A stretch of DNA of 64,000 bases from assembly GCA_044867525.1 (NCBI GenBank), contig JBIOVB010000118.1, positions 1 through 64,000 of the forward strand, written 5' to 3'. The position numbers and the translations under genes are program-made. The DNA comes from JALYNX01 sp044867525. Its GTDB lineage: Bacteria > Actinomycetota > Acidimicrobiia > Spongiisociales > ZC4RG35. The notes below the pieces were generated by a model. That model had not been told where the DNA came from. It made no database searches and saw only the letters and a program-made list of their open reading frames with translations. This document shows, one piece after another, positions 32,975 through 41,629 of this stretch; the stretch's first letter is position 1, and every line of letters begins with the position of its first letter.

Positions 32975-34107
32975 GCCGGCGGCATCCGATCGCTTCGGGA
33001 TCGCCGGTTGTGGTCAAGGCCGGATCATCCAGCCTCGTCCGGGAATCCGGCGAATTGGATTCCGATTCGCTGGAGCGGACGGTGGCCCTGGTCGCCGGCA
33101 TGTGGGAGCTGGGACATCCGACCCTTCTGGTCTCGTCAGGGGCGGTGGCAGCCGGACTGCCCGTGTTGGGACTGGAGCGTCGCCCCATGGATGCCCCCGG
33201 TTTCCAGGTGGCCGCCGCTATTGGGCAGGGACGCCTGATGCAGCGCTACACAGCGCTGTTCGGAGATCGGGGCATGGTCGTTGGCCAGGTCCTGCTCACC
33301 AAGGACCTGTTGGCCAATAGGACCCAGTATTTGAACGCCCGCGGGGCATTGGAGCGGATGCTCGCCCTCAAAGTGGTCCCGATCATCAATGAGAACGACA
33401 CCGTCGTCGTCGAAGGGCTCCGCCTCGGGGACAACGACCGTCTCGCGGCGATCGTCTCCCATCTCGTGAATGCGGGCATCCTGATAATCCTCACCGACAC
33501 TCAGGGCATCTATTCGGCTGATCCGAGGACGGTCGAGGACGCCGAGTTGTTGGTGGCCGTCAACCCGACCGACGCCGCACTCGATGGGGTGGCCGCAGGG
33601 CTGGCTGGCCGCCTCGGATCCGGCGGGCCCGGAACCAAGGTCGCCGCCGCTCGGATGGCAGCCTGGTCCGGGATCCCCACCGTGATCGCGAGCGCTCGTG
33701 AGCCCGAAGTGGCGGCGAGGGCGGTGGCCGGCGATGAAGTCGGAACTTGGGTGCGCCCGCATCGGGAGCGGTTGTCGGCCCGCAAGCTGTGGATCGCGTT
33801 CGGCCAGCCAACCGAGGGCACCGTGACCGTCGACGCCGGGGCGACCAAGGCCCTGCTCGAAGGCGGAAAATCCCTGCTTGCCGTAGGGGTGGTGGCCGTG
33901 GACGGGAATTTCGACGCTGGTGCCGCCGTGGAGGTGGCAGGCGCCGGGGGAGGGCAACTGGGCAAGGGCTTGATGGCGATGAGCTCGGAACAAGCACGTC
34001 ACTCGATTGGTCGCCACAGCTCGGAAGTGGGAGGGGTGATGATCCATCGGGATGACTTCGTGCTCCTCACCGAGGAGAGCAAGACCACCGATAGGCTGGC
34101 GCCATGA
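32971..34107 (+). CDS. proB: Glutamate 5-kinase
   Basis: First step of proline synthesis, phosphorylating glutamate. Kinase core: VVVKAGSSSLV, VSSGAVAAGLPVLG, QVLLTKDLLANRTQYLNARGAL, IINENDTVVVEGLRLGDNDRLAAIV, LTDTQGIYSADPR and GSGGPGTKVAAARMAAWSGI. A C-terminal PUA domain (about residues 285-375) makes it the regulated full-length form (378 residues). TTG 32971 overlaps the ribF stop as TTGA and has GGGGAGG at 32959-32965; an upstream start inside ribF was rejected. Confidence 0.93.
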   Translation: MSRRHPIASGSPVVVKAGSSSLVRESGELDSDSLERTVALVAGMWELGHPTLLVSSGAVAAGLPVLGLERRPMDAPGFQVAAAIGQGRLMQRYTALFGDRGMVVGQVLLTKDLLANRTQYLNARGALERMLALKVVPIINENDTVVVEGLRLGDNDRLAAIVSHLVNAGILIILTDTQGIYSADPRTVEDAELLVAVNPTDAALDGVAAGLAGRLGSGGPGTKVAAARMAAWSGIPTVIASAREPEVAARAVAGDEVGTWVRPHRERLSARKLWIAFGQPTEGTVTVDAGATKALLEGGKSLLAVGVVAVDGNFDAGAAVEVAGAGGGQLGKGLMAMSSEQARHSIGRHSSEVGGVMIHRDDFVLLTEESKTTDRLAP

Positions 34108-35342
34108 TCGAGCTGATCGGACAGCAGGCCCGGGCGGCATCTCGACACCTTTCGCGGTCTACTGGTGACACGCGGCGCGCCGCCCTGATCGGGATGGCCG
34201 ATGCCCTGCTCGACGCTGCGACGGATGTCCTCACCGCCAATGAGGCCGATATGGACCAGGCCGCCGCCGAGGGGATCTCAGGCGCCCTGATCGACAGGCT
34301 CCGCCTCACCCCCGCCAGGGTGAAGTCGATGTCCGCCGGGCTGCGCACCGTCGCCGACCTGCCCGACCCGGTAGGTCGGGAGACCGGGGGTTGGGTGATG
34401 CACAACGGGATCCGCCTCCACCGGGAGCGGGTGCCTCTCGGGGTGGTGGCGGTGATCTATGAGGCCAGGCCAAATGTGACCGCCGACGCCGCAGGGCTCT
34501 GCGTCAAATCGGGAAACGCGGTGATCCTCCGTGGCTCGTCATACGCACTGACCTCCAATCGCGCCATTTGTCGGATTCTGCGGGACGCCTTGGACCAATC
34601 TGGGCTTCCCGCCGACTCGGTGCAGCTGCTGGAGGACACCTCGCGCGACGGTGCCAAAGCACTGATGCAGGCGACAGAATGGGTCGACCTTCTGGTTCCC
34701 CGAGGCGGGGCCGGCCTGATCGCCGCGGTGCGAGCCGATGCCACGGTCCCCACGGTCATCGACGGCGCCGGGAATTGCCATGTCTACGTCGACGCAGGGG
34801 CCGACCTCGCCAAGGCGCGCTCGATCGTGGTGAATGCGAAGGTGCAGCGGCCTGGGGTGTGCAATGCCGCCGAGACACTGCTCGTGCACGAGGCGGTCGC
34901 CGACGCCTTCCTTCCCGAGGTGGCGAAGGCTCTGATCGCCGAAGGGGTCGAATTGCGTGGGGACGAGACCACACAGCGCCTGGTCCCCGGTGTCGCCGCG
35001 GCAACCGAAGAGGATTGGGAGACCGAGTACCTGGACCTGGTATTGGCGGTACGCGTGGTGCCGGACATCGAGAGCGCCCTCGAGCACATCAGGAGATATG
35101 GGACCGGTCACACCGAGGCCATAGTCACCGAGGACCTAGAGGCGTCGGAGAGCTTCGTGGGCGGGGTGGACAGCGCGGTGGTGGCGGTCAACATCTCTAC
35201 TCGATTCACCGACGGCGAGGAGTTCGGGTTCGGCGCCGAGATCGGAAACTCCACGCAGAAGCTCCACGTCAGGGGCCCCATGGGATTGGAGTCGCTGACC
35301 TGTGAGCGGTACGTCCTCTACGGATCCGGCCAGACCCGTTGA
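34104..35342 (+). CDS. proA: Gamma-glutamyl phosphate reductase
   Basis: Second step of proline synthesis (412 residues), reducing glutamyl-5-phosphate to the semialdehyde with NADPH. Catalytic Cys lies in NAKVQRPGVCNAAETLLVH; other motifs are RVPLGVVAVIYEARPNVTADAAGLC, NAVILRGSS, VPRGGAGLIAAVRADATVPTVI (aldehyde-dehydrogenase fold) and NISTRFTDGEEFGFGAEIGNST. It forms a proBA pair at the end of the rimP operon, with a 4-base overlap. Confidence 0.95.
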   Translation: MIELIGQQARAASRHLSRSTGDTRRAALIGMADALLDAATDVLTANEADMDQAAAEGISGALIDRLRLTPARVKSMSAGLRTVADLPDPVGRETGGWVMHNGIRLHRERVPLGVVAVIYEARPNVTADAAGLCVKSGNAVILRGSSYALTSNRAICRILRDALDQSGLPADSVQLLEDTSRDGAKALMQATEWVDLLVPRGGAGLIAAVRADATVPTVIDGAGNCHVYVDAGADLAKARSIVVNAKVQRPGVCNAAETLLVHEAVADAFLPEVAKALIAEGVELRGDETTQRLVPGVAAATEEDWETEYLDLVLAVRVVPDIESALEHIRRYGTGHTEAIVTEDLEASESFVGGVDSAVVAVNISTRFTDGEEFGFGAEIGNSTQKLHVRGPMGLESLTCERYVLYGSGQTR

Positions 35343-35366
35343 AGGTTCCCGATTCGCCGGGGCTGG

Positions 35367-35395
35367 TTGAGGGTAGGAACCGGGTACCTGCTAAT
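35367..35395 (+). promoter_or_regulatory. Putative rpsO promoter
   Basis: TTGAGG (35367-35372), a 17-base spacer and GCTAAT (35390-35395) lie in the 94-base proA-rpsO gap, about 40 bases before the rpsO ATG. Confidence 0.4.
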
Positions 35396-35436
35396 GTTCC
35401 TTCTGCCCCCCCGGATTACTCCAGGTTCTACGCGCA

Positions 35437-35694
35437 ATGAAGACAACGACCGAGATCGTCGCCGAGTACGGCACCCACCAGAGTGACACCGGTTCACCCG
35501 AGGTCCAGGTGGCTCTGCTCACCGAGAGGATCAATGAGCTCACGGAGCACCTCCGAGAGCACAAGCACGACCACCACAGCCGGCGCGGGCTGCTGATGAT
35601 GGTCGGCAAGCGCCGTCGGCTTCTCGACTACCTCCGCCGTGAGGACGTCGAGCGCTACCGGAGCCTGATCGCCAAGCTGGGGCTGCGGCGCTAA
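35437..35694 (+). CDS. rpsO: 30S ribosomal protein S15
   Basis: S15 (85 residues) binds the 16S rRNA central domain. Family motif HQSDTGSPEVQVALLTERINEL, the loop HKHDHHSRRGLL and VGKRRRLLDYLRREDVERYRSLI are intact. rpsO-pnp adjacency is widely conserved. Confidence 0.96.
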   Translation: MKTTTEIVAEYGTHQSDTGSPEVQVALLTERINELTEHLREHKHDHHSRRGLLMMVGKRRRLLDYLRREDVERYRSLIAKLGLRR

Positions 35695-35704
35695 ACGAGA
35701 TTTT

Positions 35705-35844
35705 GTGACGGCCCGATGAAAACGGCTGTCACGGCTTGGGCAACACGCCCAACACAGATCCGGCTTCGAGCCGGGATCAGACACACAAGCTGAGCCATGC
35801 CGGTTGTCAGTGGCGATGTCTCGGGATTCCTGAGACATGACTAC
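35705..35844 (+). promoter_or_regulatory. Multi-hairpin rpsO-pnp intergenic region / pnp leader
   Basis: At least four stem-loops: GTGACGGCC (35705-35713) with GGCTGTCAC (35724-35732); TTGGGC (35736-35741) with GCCCAA (35747-35752); a TCG-looped ATCCGGCT/AGCCGGGAT stem near 35757-35778; and TGTCTC/GAGACA flanking 35818-35838. In E. coli and Streptomyces this region is cut by RNase III and PNPase controls its own mRNA from it; the same is inferred here. Confidence 0.5.
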
Positions 35845-35880
35845 TGCCAACGGGCCGGCTCCATACAAAAGGAGCACTTA

Positions 35881-38298
35881 GTGCCCGAAATCTCCGTAAA
35901 GGGGAGCGTCGGCGGCAAGGAGCTCGTCCTGAGCTCCGGCAAGCTGGCCGGCCAGGCCGACGGCGCCGTCGTCGCCACACTCGGTGGGACCCAGATGCTG
36001 GTGACCGCCACTGCAAACAAGAAGATGCGTGAGGGCGTTGATTTCTTCCCTCTCACCGTGGACTTCGAAGAGCGGATGTACTCCGTGGGCAAGATCCCGG
36101 GATCGTTCTTCCGTCGTGAGGGCCGGCCATCGGAGCAGGCCATCCTCACCTGTCGACTCATCGACCGCCCGCTCCGCCCATCGTTCCCCGATGGGTACCG
36201 CAACGAGACCCACGTCGTGGTCACGTCGCTGGCAGTGGATCAGGAGAACCCGTTCGACGTAGTCGCCCTCAACGGCGCCTCGGCGGCCCTCCTGATCAGC
36301 TCGATCCCATTCGAGCAGGCTCTCGGTGGTGTTCGTCTCGCTCTCCGGAAGGGGGAGTGGATCCCGTTCCCGACGCACGCCGAGCTCGAAGAGTCGGTGT
36401 TCGAATTGGTGGTCGCAGGTGGCCGCAACGCCGAAGGCGGGATCGACATCATCATGGTCGAGGCCGGGTCGACACCCAACGGGCTGCGTCTGATCGCCGA
36501 TGGCGATGCGCCGTCAGACGAGGACACTGTTGCCCGCGGCCTCGAGGAGGCCAAGGCATACATCGCGGAGTCGATCGATCTCCAGAACGAGCTGGCGTCG
36601 CAGGTGACGAAGAAGGAAGTCGAGTGGCCGGTGGCCCTCGACTACAGCGATGAGATGTTCCAGCAGGTGAAGACGGCGGCCACACCGCTGCTCGCCTCGG
36701 TGGTGACCATCGCCGACAAGCAGGAGCGCAACGCAGCACAGGACTCGGCACAGGAGCAGGTCATCGCCACGCTCGCCCTGGCCGAAGACGACGCCGACGG
36801 CGCCACCCAGGCGGGGCGTGCCTTCAAGTCGGTGCTCAAGGACCTGATGCGTAAGCGGGTGGTCGAAGATGGGATTCGCCTGGATGGGCGGGGTCCGACC
36901 GATATCCGCCCACTCAGCGCCGAGGTCAGCGTGGTCACCAGGACCCATGGTTCCGGGCTGTTCACGCGGGGTGAGACCCAGGTGTTGAACATCACCACGC
37001 TCGGGATGCTCAAGATGGAGCAGATGTTGGACACCCTCGCCCTCGAGGACTCCAAGCGCTACATGCACCACTACAACTTCCCGCCGTTCTCAACGGGAGA
37101 GGCGGGCTTCATGCGCGGCCCCAAGCGTCGTGAGATCGGCCACGGAGCACTGGCCGAGAAGGCACTGCTCCCGGTGATACCCACCGAGGAAGAGTTCCCC
37201 TACGCCTTGAGGCTGGTCTCGGAGGTCCTTTCCTCCAACGGGTCGACCTCGATGGCCTCGGTGTGTGCCTCCAGCCTCTCGCTGATGGACGCCGGTGTCC
37301 CGATTTCGGACCCGGTCGCCGGAATCGCCATGGGGCTCATCGAGCGTGAAGGCAAGTACGTGACCCTGACCGACATCCTGGGAGCCGAGGACGCCCTCGG
37401 CGACATGGACTTCAAGGTCGCAGGTACCAGAGACGTGATCACAGCGTTGCAGCTGGACACCAAGCTGGAAGGCCTTCCTTCGGAAGTCCTGACCCAGGCA
37501 CTGAGCCAGGCAAAGGACGCAAGGCTCATCATCCTGGACACCATGGCCGGTGCGATTGCCGAGCCCCGCGCCGAGATGAATGAGTTCGCCCCCCGAATCG
37601 AGTCCCTGGAGATCCCCAAGGACAAGATCGGCGAGGTCATCGGTCCCAAGGGTGCGGTCATTCGGGAGCTCGAAGAGGTCACCGGTGCGGCAATCGAAAT
37701 CGAAGAGACCGATGGCAAGGGCATCGTCCGCATTGCCTCCTCCGACGGTGCGGCGCTCGCCGCAGCACGGGAGAGGGTCATGCAGATCGCCTTCCCGCCC
37801 GAGGTCGAGCTGGGGACGGAGTACGACGGCAAGGTGGTCAACATCACCAAGTTCGGCGCATTCGTCAACATCCTCCCCGGGCGTGATGGCCTGCTCCATA
37901 TCTCGAGGCTCGACGGCTCGAAGCGTGTCGAGCGGGTCGAGGACTATCTGAGCGACGGACAGGAGCTCAAGGTCCGCGTCCGTGAGATCGACCGGGGCAA
38001 GGTCAGCCTGGAACTGGTCGAGGCCCTGGAGGGCGCCACCCTCCCCGACCCCGAGGCCCCGGGCCAGGGCGGCGGCGAGCGTCGAGGCCGTGACGACGGG
38101 CGCGGTGATCGTGACCGTGGACGTGGCGGCGACCGTGGGCGTGGCAGTCGGGACAGTCGGGACAGTCGGGACAGCCGTGATCGGCAGCCCCGTGAGGACC
38201 GTGCCCCTGCCCCTGCTTCCACCTCCCAGTCTTCCACCTCGGGGCGCAAGGTCGCCCAGCCCTTCGACGAGGTCTTCGAGGACCTGAGCAAGACCTGA
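35881..38298 (+). CDS. pnp: Polyribonucleotide nucleotidyltransferase (PNPase)
   Basis: Phosphorolytic 3'-5' exoribonuclease of 805 residues. Two RNase PH domains: FPLTVDFEERMYSVGKIPGSFFRREGRPSE in the first and TRGETQVLNITTLG, HHYNFPPFSTGEAGFMRGPKRREIGHGALAEKA, SNGSTSMASVCASSLSLMDAG in the second. KH (IGEVIGPKGAVIRELEEVTG) and S1 (YDGKVVNITKFGAFVNILPG) domains follow. The ~90-residue tail is rich in Arg/Gly/Asp with four SRD tandem units. GTG 35881 with AAGGAG six bases upstream begins the conserved VPEISVKGSVGGKEL; the frame is open further upstream, but without homology. Confidence 0.95.
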   Translation: MPEISVKGSVGGKELVLSSGKLAGQADGAVVATLGGTQMLVTATANKKMREGVDFFPLTVDFEERMYSVGKIPGSFFRREGRPSEQAILTCRLIDRPLRPSFPDGYRNETHVVVTSLAVDQENPFDVVALNGASAALLISSIPFEQALGGVRLALRKGEWIPFPTHAELEESVFELVVAGGRNAEGGIDIIMVEAGSTPNGLRLIADGDAPSDEDTVARGLEEAKAYIAESIDLQNELASQVTKKEVEWPVALDYSDEMFQQVKTAATPLLASVVTIADKQERNAAQDSAQEQVIATLALAEDDADGATQAGRAFKSVLKDLMRKRVVEDGIRLDGRGPTDIRPLSAEVSVVTRTHGSGLFTRGETQVLNITTLGMLKMEQMLDTLALEDSKRYMHHYNFPPFSTGEAGFMRGPKRREIGHGALAEKALLPVIPTEEEFPYALRLVSEVLSSNGSTSMASVCASSLSLMDAGVPISDPVAGIAMGLIEREGKYVTLTDILGAEDALGDMDFKVAGTRDVITALQLDTKLEGLPSEVLTQALSQAKDARLIILDTMAGAIAEPRAEMNEFAPRIESLEIPKDKIGEVIGPKGAVIRELEEVTGAAIEIEETDGKGIVRIASSDGAALAAARERVMQIAFPPEVELGTEYDGKVVNITKFGAFVNILPGRDGLLHISRLDGSKRVERVEDYLSDGQELKVRVREIDRGKVSLELVEALEGATLPDPEAPGQGGGERRGRDDGRGDRDRGRGGDRGRGSRDSRDSRDSRDRQPREDRAPAPASTSQSSTSGRKVAQPFDEVFEDLSKT
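38145..38177 (+). repeat. Nine-base tandem repeat in the pnp tail
   Basis: CAGTCGGGA occurs three times in perfect tandem (38145-38171) with a fourth partial copy, encoding consecutive Ser-Arg-Asp triplets. Such short repeats can change copy number by slippage without breaking frame. Confidence 0.7.
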
Positions 38299-38319
38299 TC
38301 CGAAGTCTGTCGGTTGGTG

Positions 38320-38346
38320 AAGGGACGGGAGTGATCCCGTCCCTTT
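38320..38346. terminator. Strong bidirectional terminator between pnp and a GNAT gene
   Basis: AAGGGACGGGA (38320-38330) and TCCCGTCCCTT (38335-38345) form an 11-bp stem with a GTGA loop, with TTT at 38344-38346. It lies between two convergent genes and has A's on the other side, so it can serve both strands. Confidence 0.8.
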
Positions 38347-38350
38347 CGCG

Positions 38351-39217
38351 TCAGGGCCGCTGCCAGGTGCGCAGCTCGGCCACTTGTTGGAATCCCATGG
38401 CCCGATAGAAGGCGATGGCGTCGAGACGATGGGCATCGGTCATGACCCGGGCCTGGCGCATGCCGGCGTCCTGCATCCGGCGCAAGGCGAAGCTCATCAG
38501 CGCTCGCCCCAGACCCTGGCCCTGATAGCGGGGATCAGTGCCGAAGGGCTCGATCTGGGCGATCCCCGACCGGTCGGCCCACCACACCATGAAGGAGGCG
38601 ATTGTGCCGTCCGGGGCGACCGCCACCAGATCCCGCTCCGGCTCGTAGACCATGGATCGCATGAACCGGAGATAACGCTCGAGATGGGCACCTGGCTCCA
38701 TGGTCGACTCGAATGCGGCATGGGACGCCGTCCGTCGGTTGTCGGCCTCCTCTTCGCCGAGTACCGGCCGCAGCGACCACCCGGGTGCCAGATCGGGCTC
38801 CGGGATCAGACCTTCGAGACCACGGACGAACAATGGCTCGCCATCCTTCGCGGGAGTCATCCCCTCTGTCGCGAGCTCACTCTCCAGCTCGTGATCGAGA
38901 TTCGAGATCAGGCCGGCATGGGCCCCGGTCCCCACCCGCTGCATTCCCCAGGTGATCAGCTCCAGTGGGGAATGCCCGTGTACCGCGAAGGCAACGACCT
39001 CTTTGCCGTGCCCGCCGAGCACGACAAACCCGGACTCCTCGTCGAGCCAGTAGCTGGTATCAGCATCGCGCCGCGGGTCGGAGTGATACACCCACCACGC
39101 CAAATCGCCGGGGTGGATCGAGTAGCGGGGCCCGCCGAGATCGAGGTTTCGGCTGAGGATCGCCTGCATTCGGCCAAAGGCGCCCGTGTCGAGAGGCGAG
39201 ACTTCGGTAGCTGCCAT
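38351..39217 (-). CDS. GNAT family N-acetyltransferase (two-domain)
   Basis: A 288-residue protein. The C-terminal half is a clear GNAT domain: GWSLRPVLGEEEADNRRTAS, MVWWADRSGIAQIEPFGTDP, YQGQGLGRALMSFALRRM (acetyl-CoA loop QGQGLG) and DAIAFYRAMGFQQV. The N-terminal ~135 residues may be a degenerate second GNAT repeat. Substrate unknown. A TACGGT hexamer lies 6 bases upstream of ATG 39217 on the minus strand. Confidence 0.82.
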   Translation of the reverse strand: MAATEVSPLDTGAFGRMQAILSRNLDLGGPRYSIHPGDLAWWVYHSDPRRDADTSYWLDEESGFVVLGGHGKEVVAFAVHGHSPLELITWGMQRVGTGAHAGLISNLDHELESELATEGMTPAKDGEPLFVRGLEGLIPEPDLAPGWSLRPVLGEEEADNRRTASHAAFESTMEPGAHLERYLRFMRSMVYEPERDLVAVAPDGTIASFMVWWADRSGIAQIEPFGTDPRYQGQGLGRALMSFALRRMQDAGMRQARVMTDAHRLDAIAFYRAMGFQQVAELRTWQRP

Positions 39218-39223
39218 CCCTCA

Positions 39224-39279
39224 ACCGTAGGCATCCAGTCGACGTGATTCCCATGAAAAAGCCTGACAGGCCATACAAT
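39224..39279. promoter_or_regulatory. Divergent promoter region, GNAT and membrane-protein genes
   Basis: Minus-strand TACGGT (39224-39229) serves ATG 39217. Plus-strand TACAAT (39274-39279) lies 23 bases before GTG 39303, which has AAAGGAG at 39292-39298. No clear -35 for either. Confidence 0.35.
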
Positions 39280-39302
39280 TTCAGCGAGACGAAAGGAGCC
39301 GT

Positions 39303-40007
39303 GTGCCGCTGCAGACGCATGGAGTCATCAGGATGAGGGGCGAGACCGCACCCCCGGTCTCGGTCCTCGTGCTCGCCGACGCCGGAAAGCTCCAGCTCCT
39401 CTCGGGGGATGAGGTGATCGGGGAATGGGACATCGATGACCTCGGTATCACCTCCCTGCACGACGGGTTCAACATCCGGGTCGAGGGGGAGGAGATGACG
39501 CTCAAGACCGATGACGACGTGGCTCTCGCCGACGAGCTCGGCCTCGGAACGGCATCGCACCGTCTTGCCCGCAGGATGGCCGCAGCCCACACAGCCGAAC
39601 CCGAGCCGGTGCCGGAAATCGACGAGGCGAGGTCGAATCTGGCCGCCATCGTCTTCGCTCTTGGTGGTGTGCTCGTTCTCGCCGGCGGGATCCTCCTCGG
39701 TTCCGACCCGGAAACCGCCTCCGAGGGGATCGATGTCTTCGACATCGGCCAGCTCAGCCGGTTCTGGCTGGCGTTCGTCGTCGGTGGCATGTTGATGGCG
39801 GCAGTCGCCTTCATCCTGTCTCTGGGCGCTCGCTGGGCGAGATATGCCGCAATCGCCTCCGTGCTCGGTCTGGTCGTCTTGTTCGCAGTCGCCGCTCAGG
39901 GCGCGGTTCCCGACTCCAACCACCTCCTGGCATACGGCTTCGTCGCCGGCGGGATCGTGGTCGGGGTGGCGGTCCTGTTCAGCGGGGGCCTCGGAGGGGA
40001 AGACTGA
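39303..40007 (+). CDS. Hypothetical membrane protein, four predicted helices
   Basis: 234 residues, not assigned to a family. The N-terminal ~80 residues are soluble and beta-rich (VSVLVLADAGKLQLLSGDEV, ITSLHDGFNIRVEGEEMTL), reminiscent of a small PH-like or sensor domain. Hydrophobic helices follow at about residues 112-130, 154-171, 178-197 and 206-228. No signal peptide. GTG 39303 has a good Shine-Dalgarno sequence. The next gene, a DNA glycosylase, starts 21 bases later with its own -10-like motif, so they need not share a function. Confidence 0.7.
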   Translation: MPLQTHGVIRMRGETAPPVSVLVLADAGKLQLLSGDEVIGEWDIDDLGITSLHDGFNIRVEGEEMTLKTDDDVALADELGLGTASHRLARRMAAAHTAEPEPVPEIDEARSNLAAIVFALGGVLVLAGGILLGSDPETASEGIDVFDIGQLSRFWLAFVVGGMLMAAVAFILSLGARWARYAAIASVLGLVVLFAVAAQGAVPDSNHLLAYGFVAGGIVVGVAVLFSGGLGGED

Positions 40008-40016
40008 CCCAACGGG

Positions 40017-40022
40017 TAACTT
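40017..40022 (+). promoter_or_regulatory. Putative -10 element (TAACTT) for the glycosylase gene
   Basis: TAACTT ends 6 bases before GTG 40029, a start without Shine-Dalgarno sequence. Confidence 0.3.
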
Positions 40023-40028
40023 CGACCG

Positions 40029-40919
40029 GTGCCCGAGCTCCCGGACATCGTCATCTACCTCGAAGCACTTGCGGATCGGGTGCAGGGCGAGGTGCTGCGC
40101 AAGGTACGGATCGCATCGCCGTCGGTCCTGCGGACCTTCGAACCCCCATACGACGCCCCGGAGGGCTCCCGCGTTGAGCACCTGCATCGGGTGGGGAAGA
40201 GGATCGTCTTCGAGTTCGAGGACGACCTGTTCCTGGTGTTCCACCTCATGATCGCGGGGAGACTCCAGTGGGAGGCCCCGGGCAAGGCCATCCCGAAGAA
40301 GGTGGGCCTGGCAGCGCTCGACTTCGACCAGGGAGCCCTGATCCTCACCGAGCAGGGGAGCAAGCGACGGGCGGGGATCTGGCTGAGCCGGGGCTGGGAG
40401 GGCGTGGAGGCCCTCGACCGTGGCGGCGTGGAACCGCTGGATGCGACCGCGGACGAGTTCGCCGCCGTGATTCGCTCCGAGAACCGGACGCTGAAGCGGG
40501 CACTCACCGATCCCAGGATCTTCTCCGGGATCGGCAACGCCTACTCCGACGAGATTCTGTGGGAGGCCCGGCTCTCACCAGTGAAGCGGACCGCGCAGTT
40601 GACCGACGCCGAAGTCGAGACCCTTCACCATGCCGTGGTGCGCTCCCTCGAGGGGTGGACCGATCGGTTGCGGGCCGACGTAGGGGAGGGGTGGCCGAAG
40701 AAGGTAACTGCGTTCAGGGATGACATGGCAGTGCATGGGAAATACCGCGAGCCGTGTCCCCGCTGCGGGTCACCGGTGCAACGAATCGTCTATGCCGACA
40801 ACGAGACCAACTACTGCGCCACCTGTCAGACCGGGGGCAAGCTGCTCGCAGATCGCTCCCTGTCGAGGCTGCTCAAAGCCGACTGGCCGCAGACCCTGGA
40901 GGAGCTTGAGGAGGGGTAG
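40029..40919 (+). CDS. Fpg/Nei family DNA glycosylase
   Basis: Base-excision repair enzyme of 296 residues removing oxidised bases and nicking the abasic site. Catalytic Pro2 and Glu3 follow the start (PELPDI), the conserved Lys-bearing loop and HLMIAGRLQW are present, then the helix-two-turn-helix FSGIGNAYSDEILWEARLSP and a C-terminal zinc finger CPRCG...CATCQ. The second domain FRDDMAVHGKYREPC is normal for the family. Whether it is Fpg (8-oxoG) or Nei-like cannot be settled. It lies immediately upstream of an SOS-regulated mutagenesis pair. Confidence 0.9.
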   Translation: MPELPDIVIYLEALADRVQGEVLRKVRIASPSVLRTFEPPYDAPEGSRVEHLHRVGKRIVFEFEDDLFLVFHLMIAGRLQWEAPGKAIPKKVGLAALDFDQGALILTEQGSKRRAGIWLSRGWEGVEALDRGGVEPLDATADEFAAVIRSENRTLKRALTDPRIFSGIGNAYSDEILWEARLSPVKRTAQLTDAEVETLHHAVVRSLEGWTDRLRADVGEGWPKKVTAFRDDMAVHGKYREPCPRCGSPVQRIVYADNETNYCATCQTGGKLLADRSLSRLLKADWPQTLEELEEG

Positions 40920-40929
40920 TAGTACCCCC

Positions 40930-40957
40930 TTGCCATCGAACATATGTTCGATATGAT
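40930..40957 (+). promoter_or_regulatory. SOS promoter with LexA box in the spacer
   Basis: TTGCCA (40930-40935) and TATGAT (40952-40957) are separated by exactly 16 bases, and these 16 bases are a perfect LexA box TCGAAC-ATAT-GTTCGA (40936-40951), part of an 18-base palindrome (40935-40952). LexA bound here would block polymerase. Transcription would start about 40964, 18 bases before imuA. Confidence 0.85.
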
Positions 40958-40981
40958 TGAGCGCCCGACAGCGGAGTCAGC

Positions 40982-41629
40982 TTGGGCATCGAGAATCTCC
41001 TCCTGGAGAAGTCGTTCTCTCTTCCGGGAATGGAGGAGGGTCATTTCCGTCTCCAACCGGGACGAATCATCGAAATGGTCGGGGTCCCGGGGACCGGTCT
41101 CACCCGTCTCGGTCTGAGTCTCCTCGCTGACCCTTCACGGGTGGCGCCGGTGGTCGCCCTCGACCTTCGTGGCTGGATCGCACCCGAGGCGGCCTGGGAG
41201 GCGGGAGTGGTTCCCGAGCAGCTGGTGATCGTTCGTTGTGACCAACCCCGGATCTGGCCCCAGGTGACGGCTGCCCTCCTGGAAGGAGTTCGTGCCCTCT
41301 ATGCCGAGGTCCCAGCGGGGATCAGGGACCAGGACCTACGACGTCTGGCCGCACTGGCCAGAGCCCGGGGGGTTGCAGTGGCGATGAGGCCACTTGGTGA
41401 GGGCCTGCCCGGTGGGGTGGCCTATCTCCGACTCCGGGCGCTGGGAGTGACCTGGGAGGGCGCGGACCGGGGCCATGGCAAGTTGAAGAGGAGACGTCTG
41501 ATGCTGGAGGCATCGGGAAAGGGCGCCGCCGGGGTGATCAGGCGATTCGAGGTCGAAGATGAAGGTACGGACGTTGTGCGTGTGGTTTCCGATGTGGTCG
41601 TTGGGGAGGCCGGACGCGCCGTCGGATGA
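40982..41629 (+). CDS. imuA: ImuA-like SOS mutagenesis protein
   Basis: A 215-residue RecA/SulA-related protein. It has the truncated RecA-like core of ImuA proteins: GRIIEMVGVPGTGLTRLGLSLLAD in the place of a Walker A loop, but lacking the GK[ST] residues, and a strand-rich centre (VALDLRGW, LVIVRCDQPRIWPQV). In mycobacteria and others ImuA-type proteins work with ImuB and the polymerase DnaE2 in error-prone repair. TTG 40982 has CGGAG at 40972-40976. It overlaps imuB by 71 bases and lies under a LexA-box promoter. Confidence 0.75.
   Translation: MGIENLLLEKSFSLPGMEEGHFRLQPGRIIEMVGVPGTGLTRLGLSLLADPSRVAPVVALDLRGWIAPEAAWEAGVVPEQLVIVRCDQPRIWPQVTAALLEGVRALYAEVPAGIRDQDLRRLAALARARGVAVAMRPLGEGLPGGVAYLRLRALGVTWEGADRGHGKLKRRRLMLEASGKGAAGVIRRFEVEDEGTDVVRVVSDVVVGEAGRAVG

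Noticed and set aside
38145..38177. Short tandem repeats as a CRISPR-like array
   Set aside because: The 9-base units have no spacers and encode in-frame SRD triplets of PNPase.
37090..38436. 448-codon minus-strand frame opposite pnp
   Set aside because: Antisense to conserved PNPase domains and runs through the terminator at 38320; no start signals or homology.
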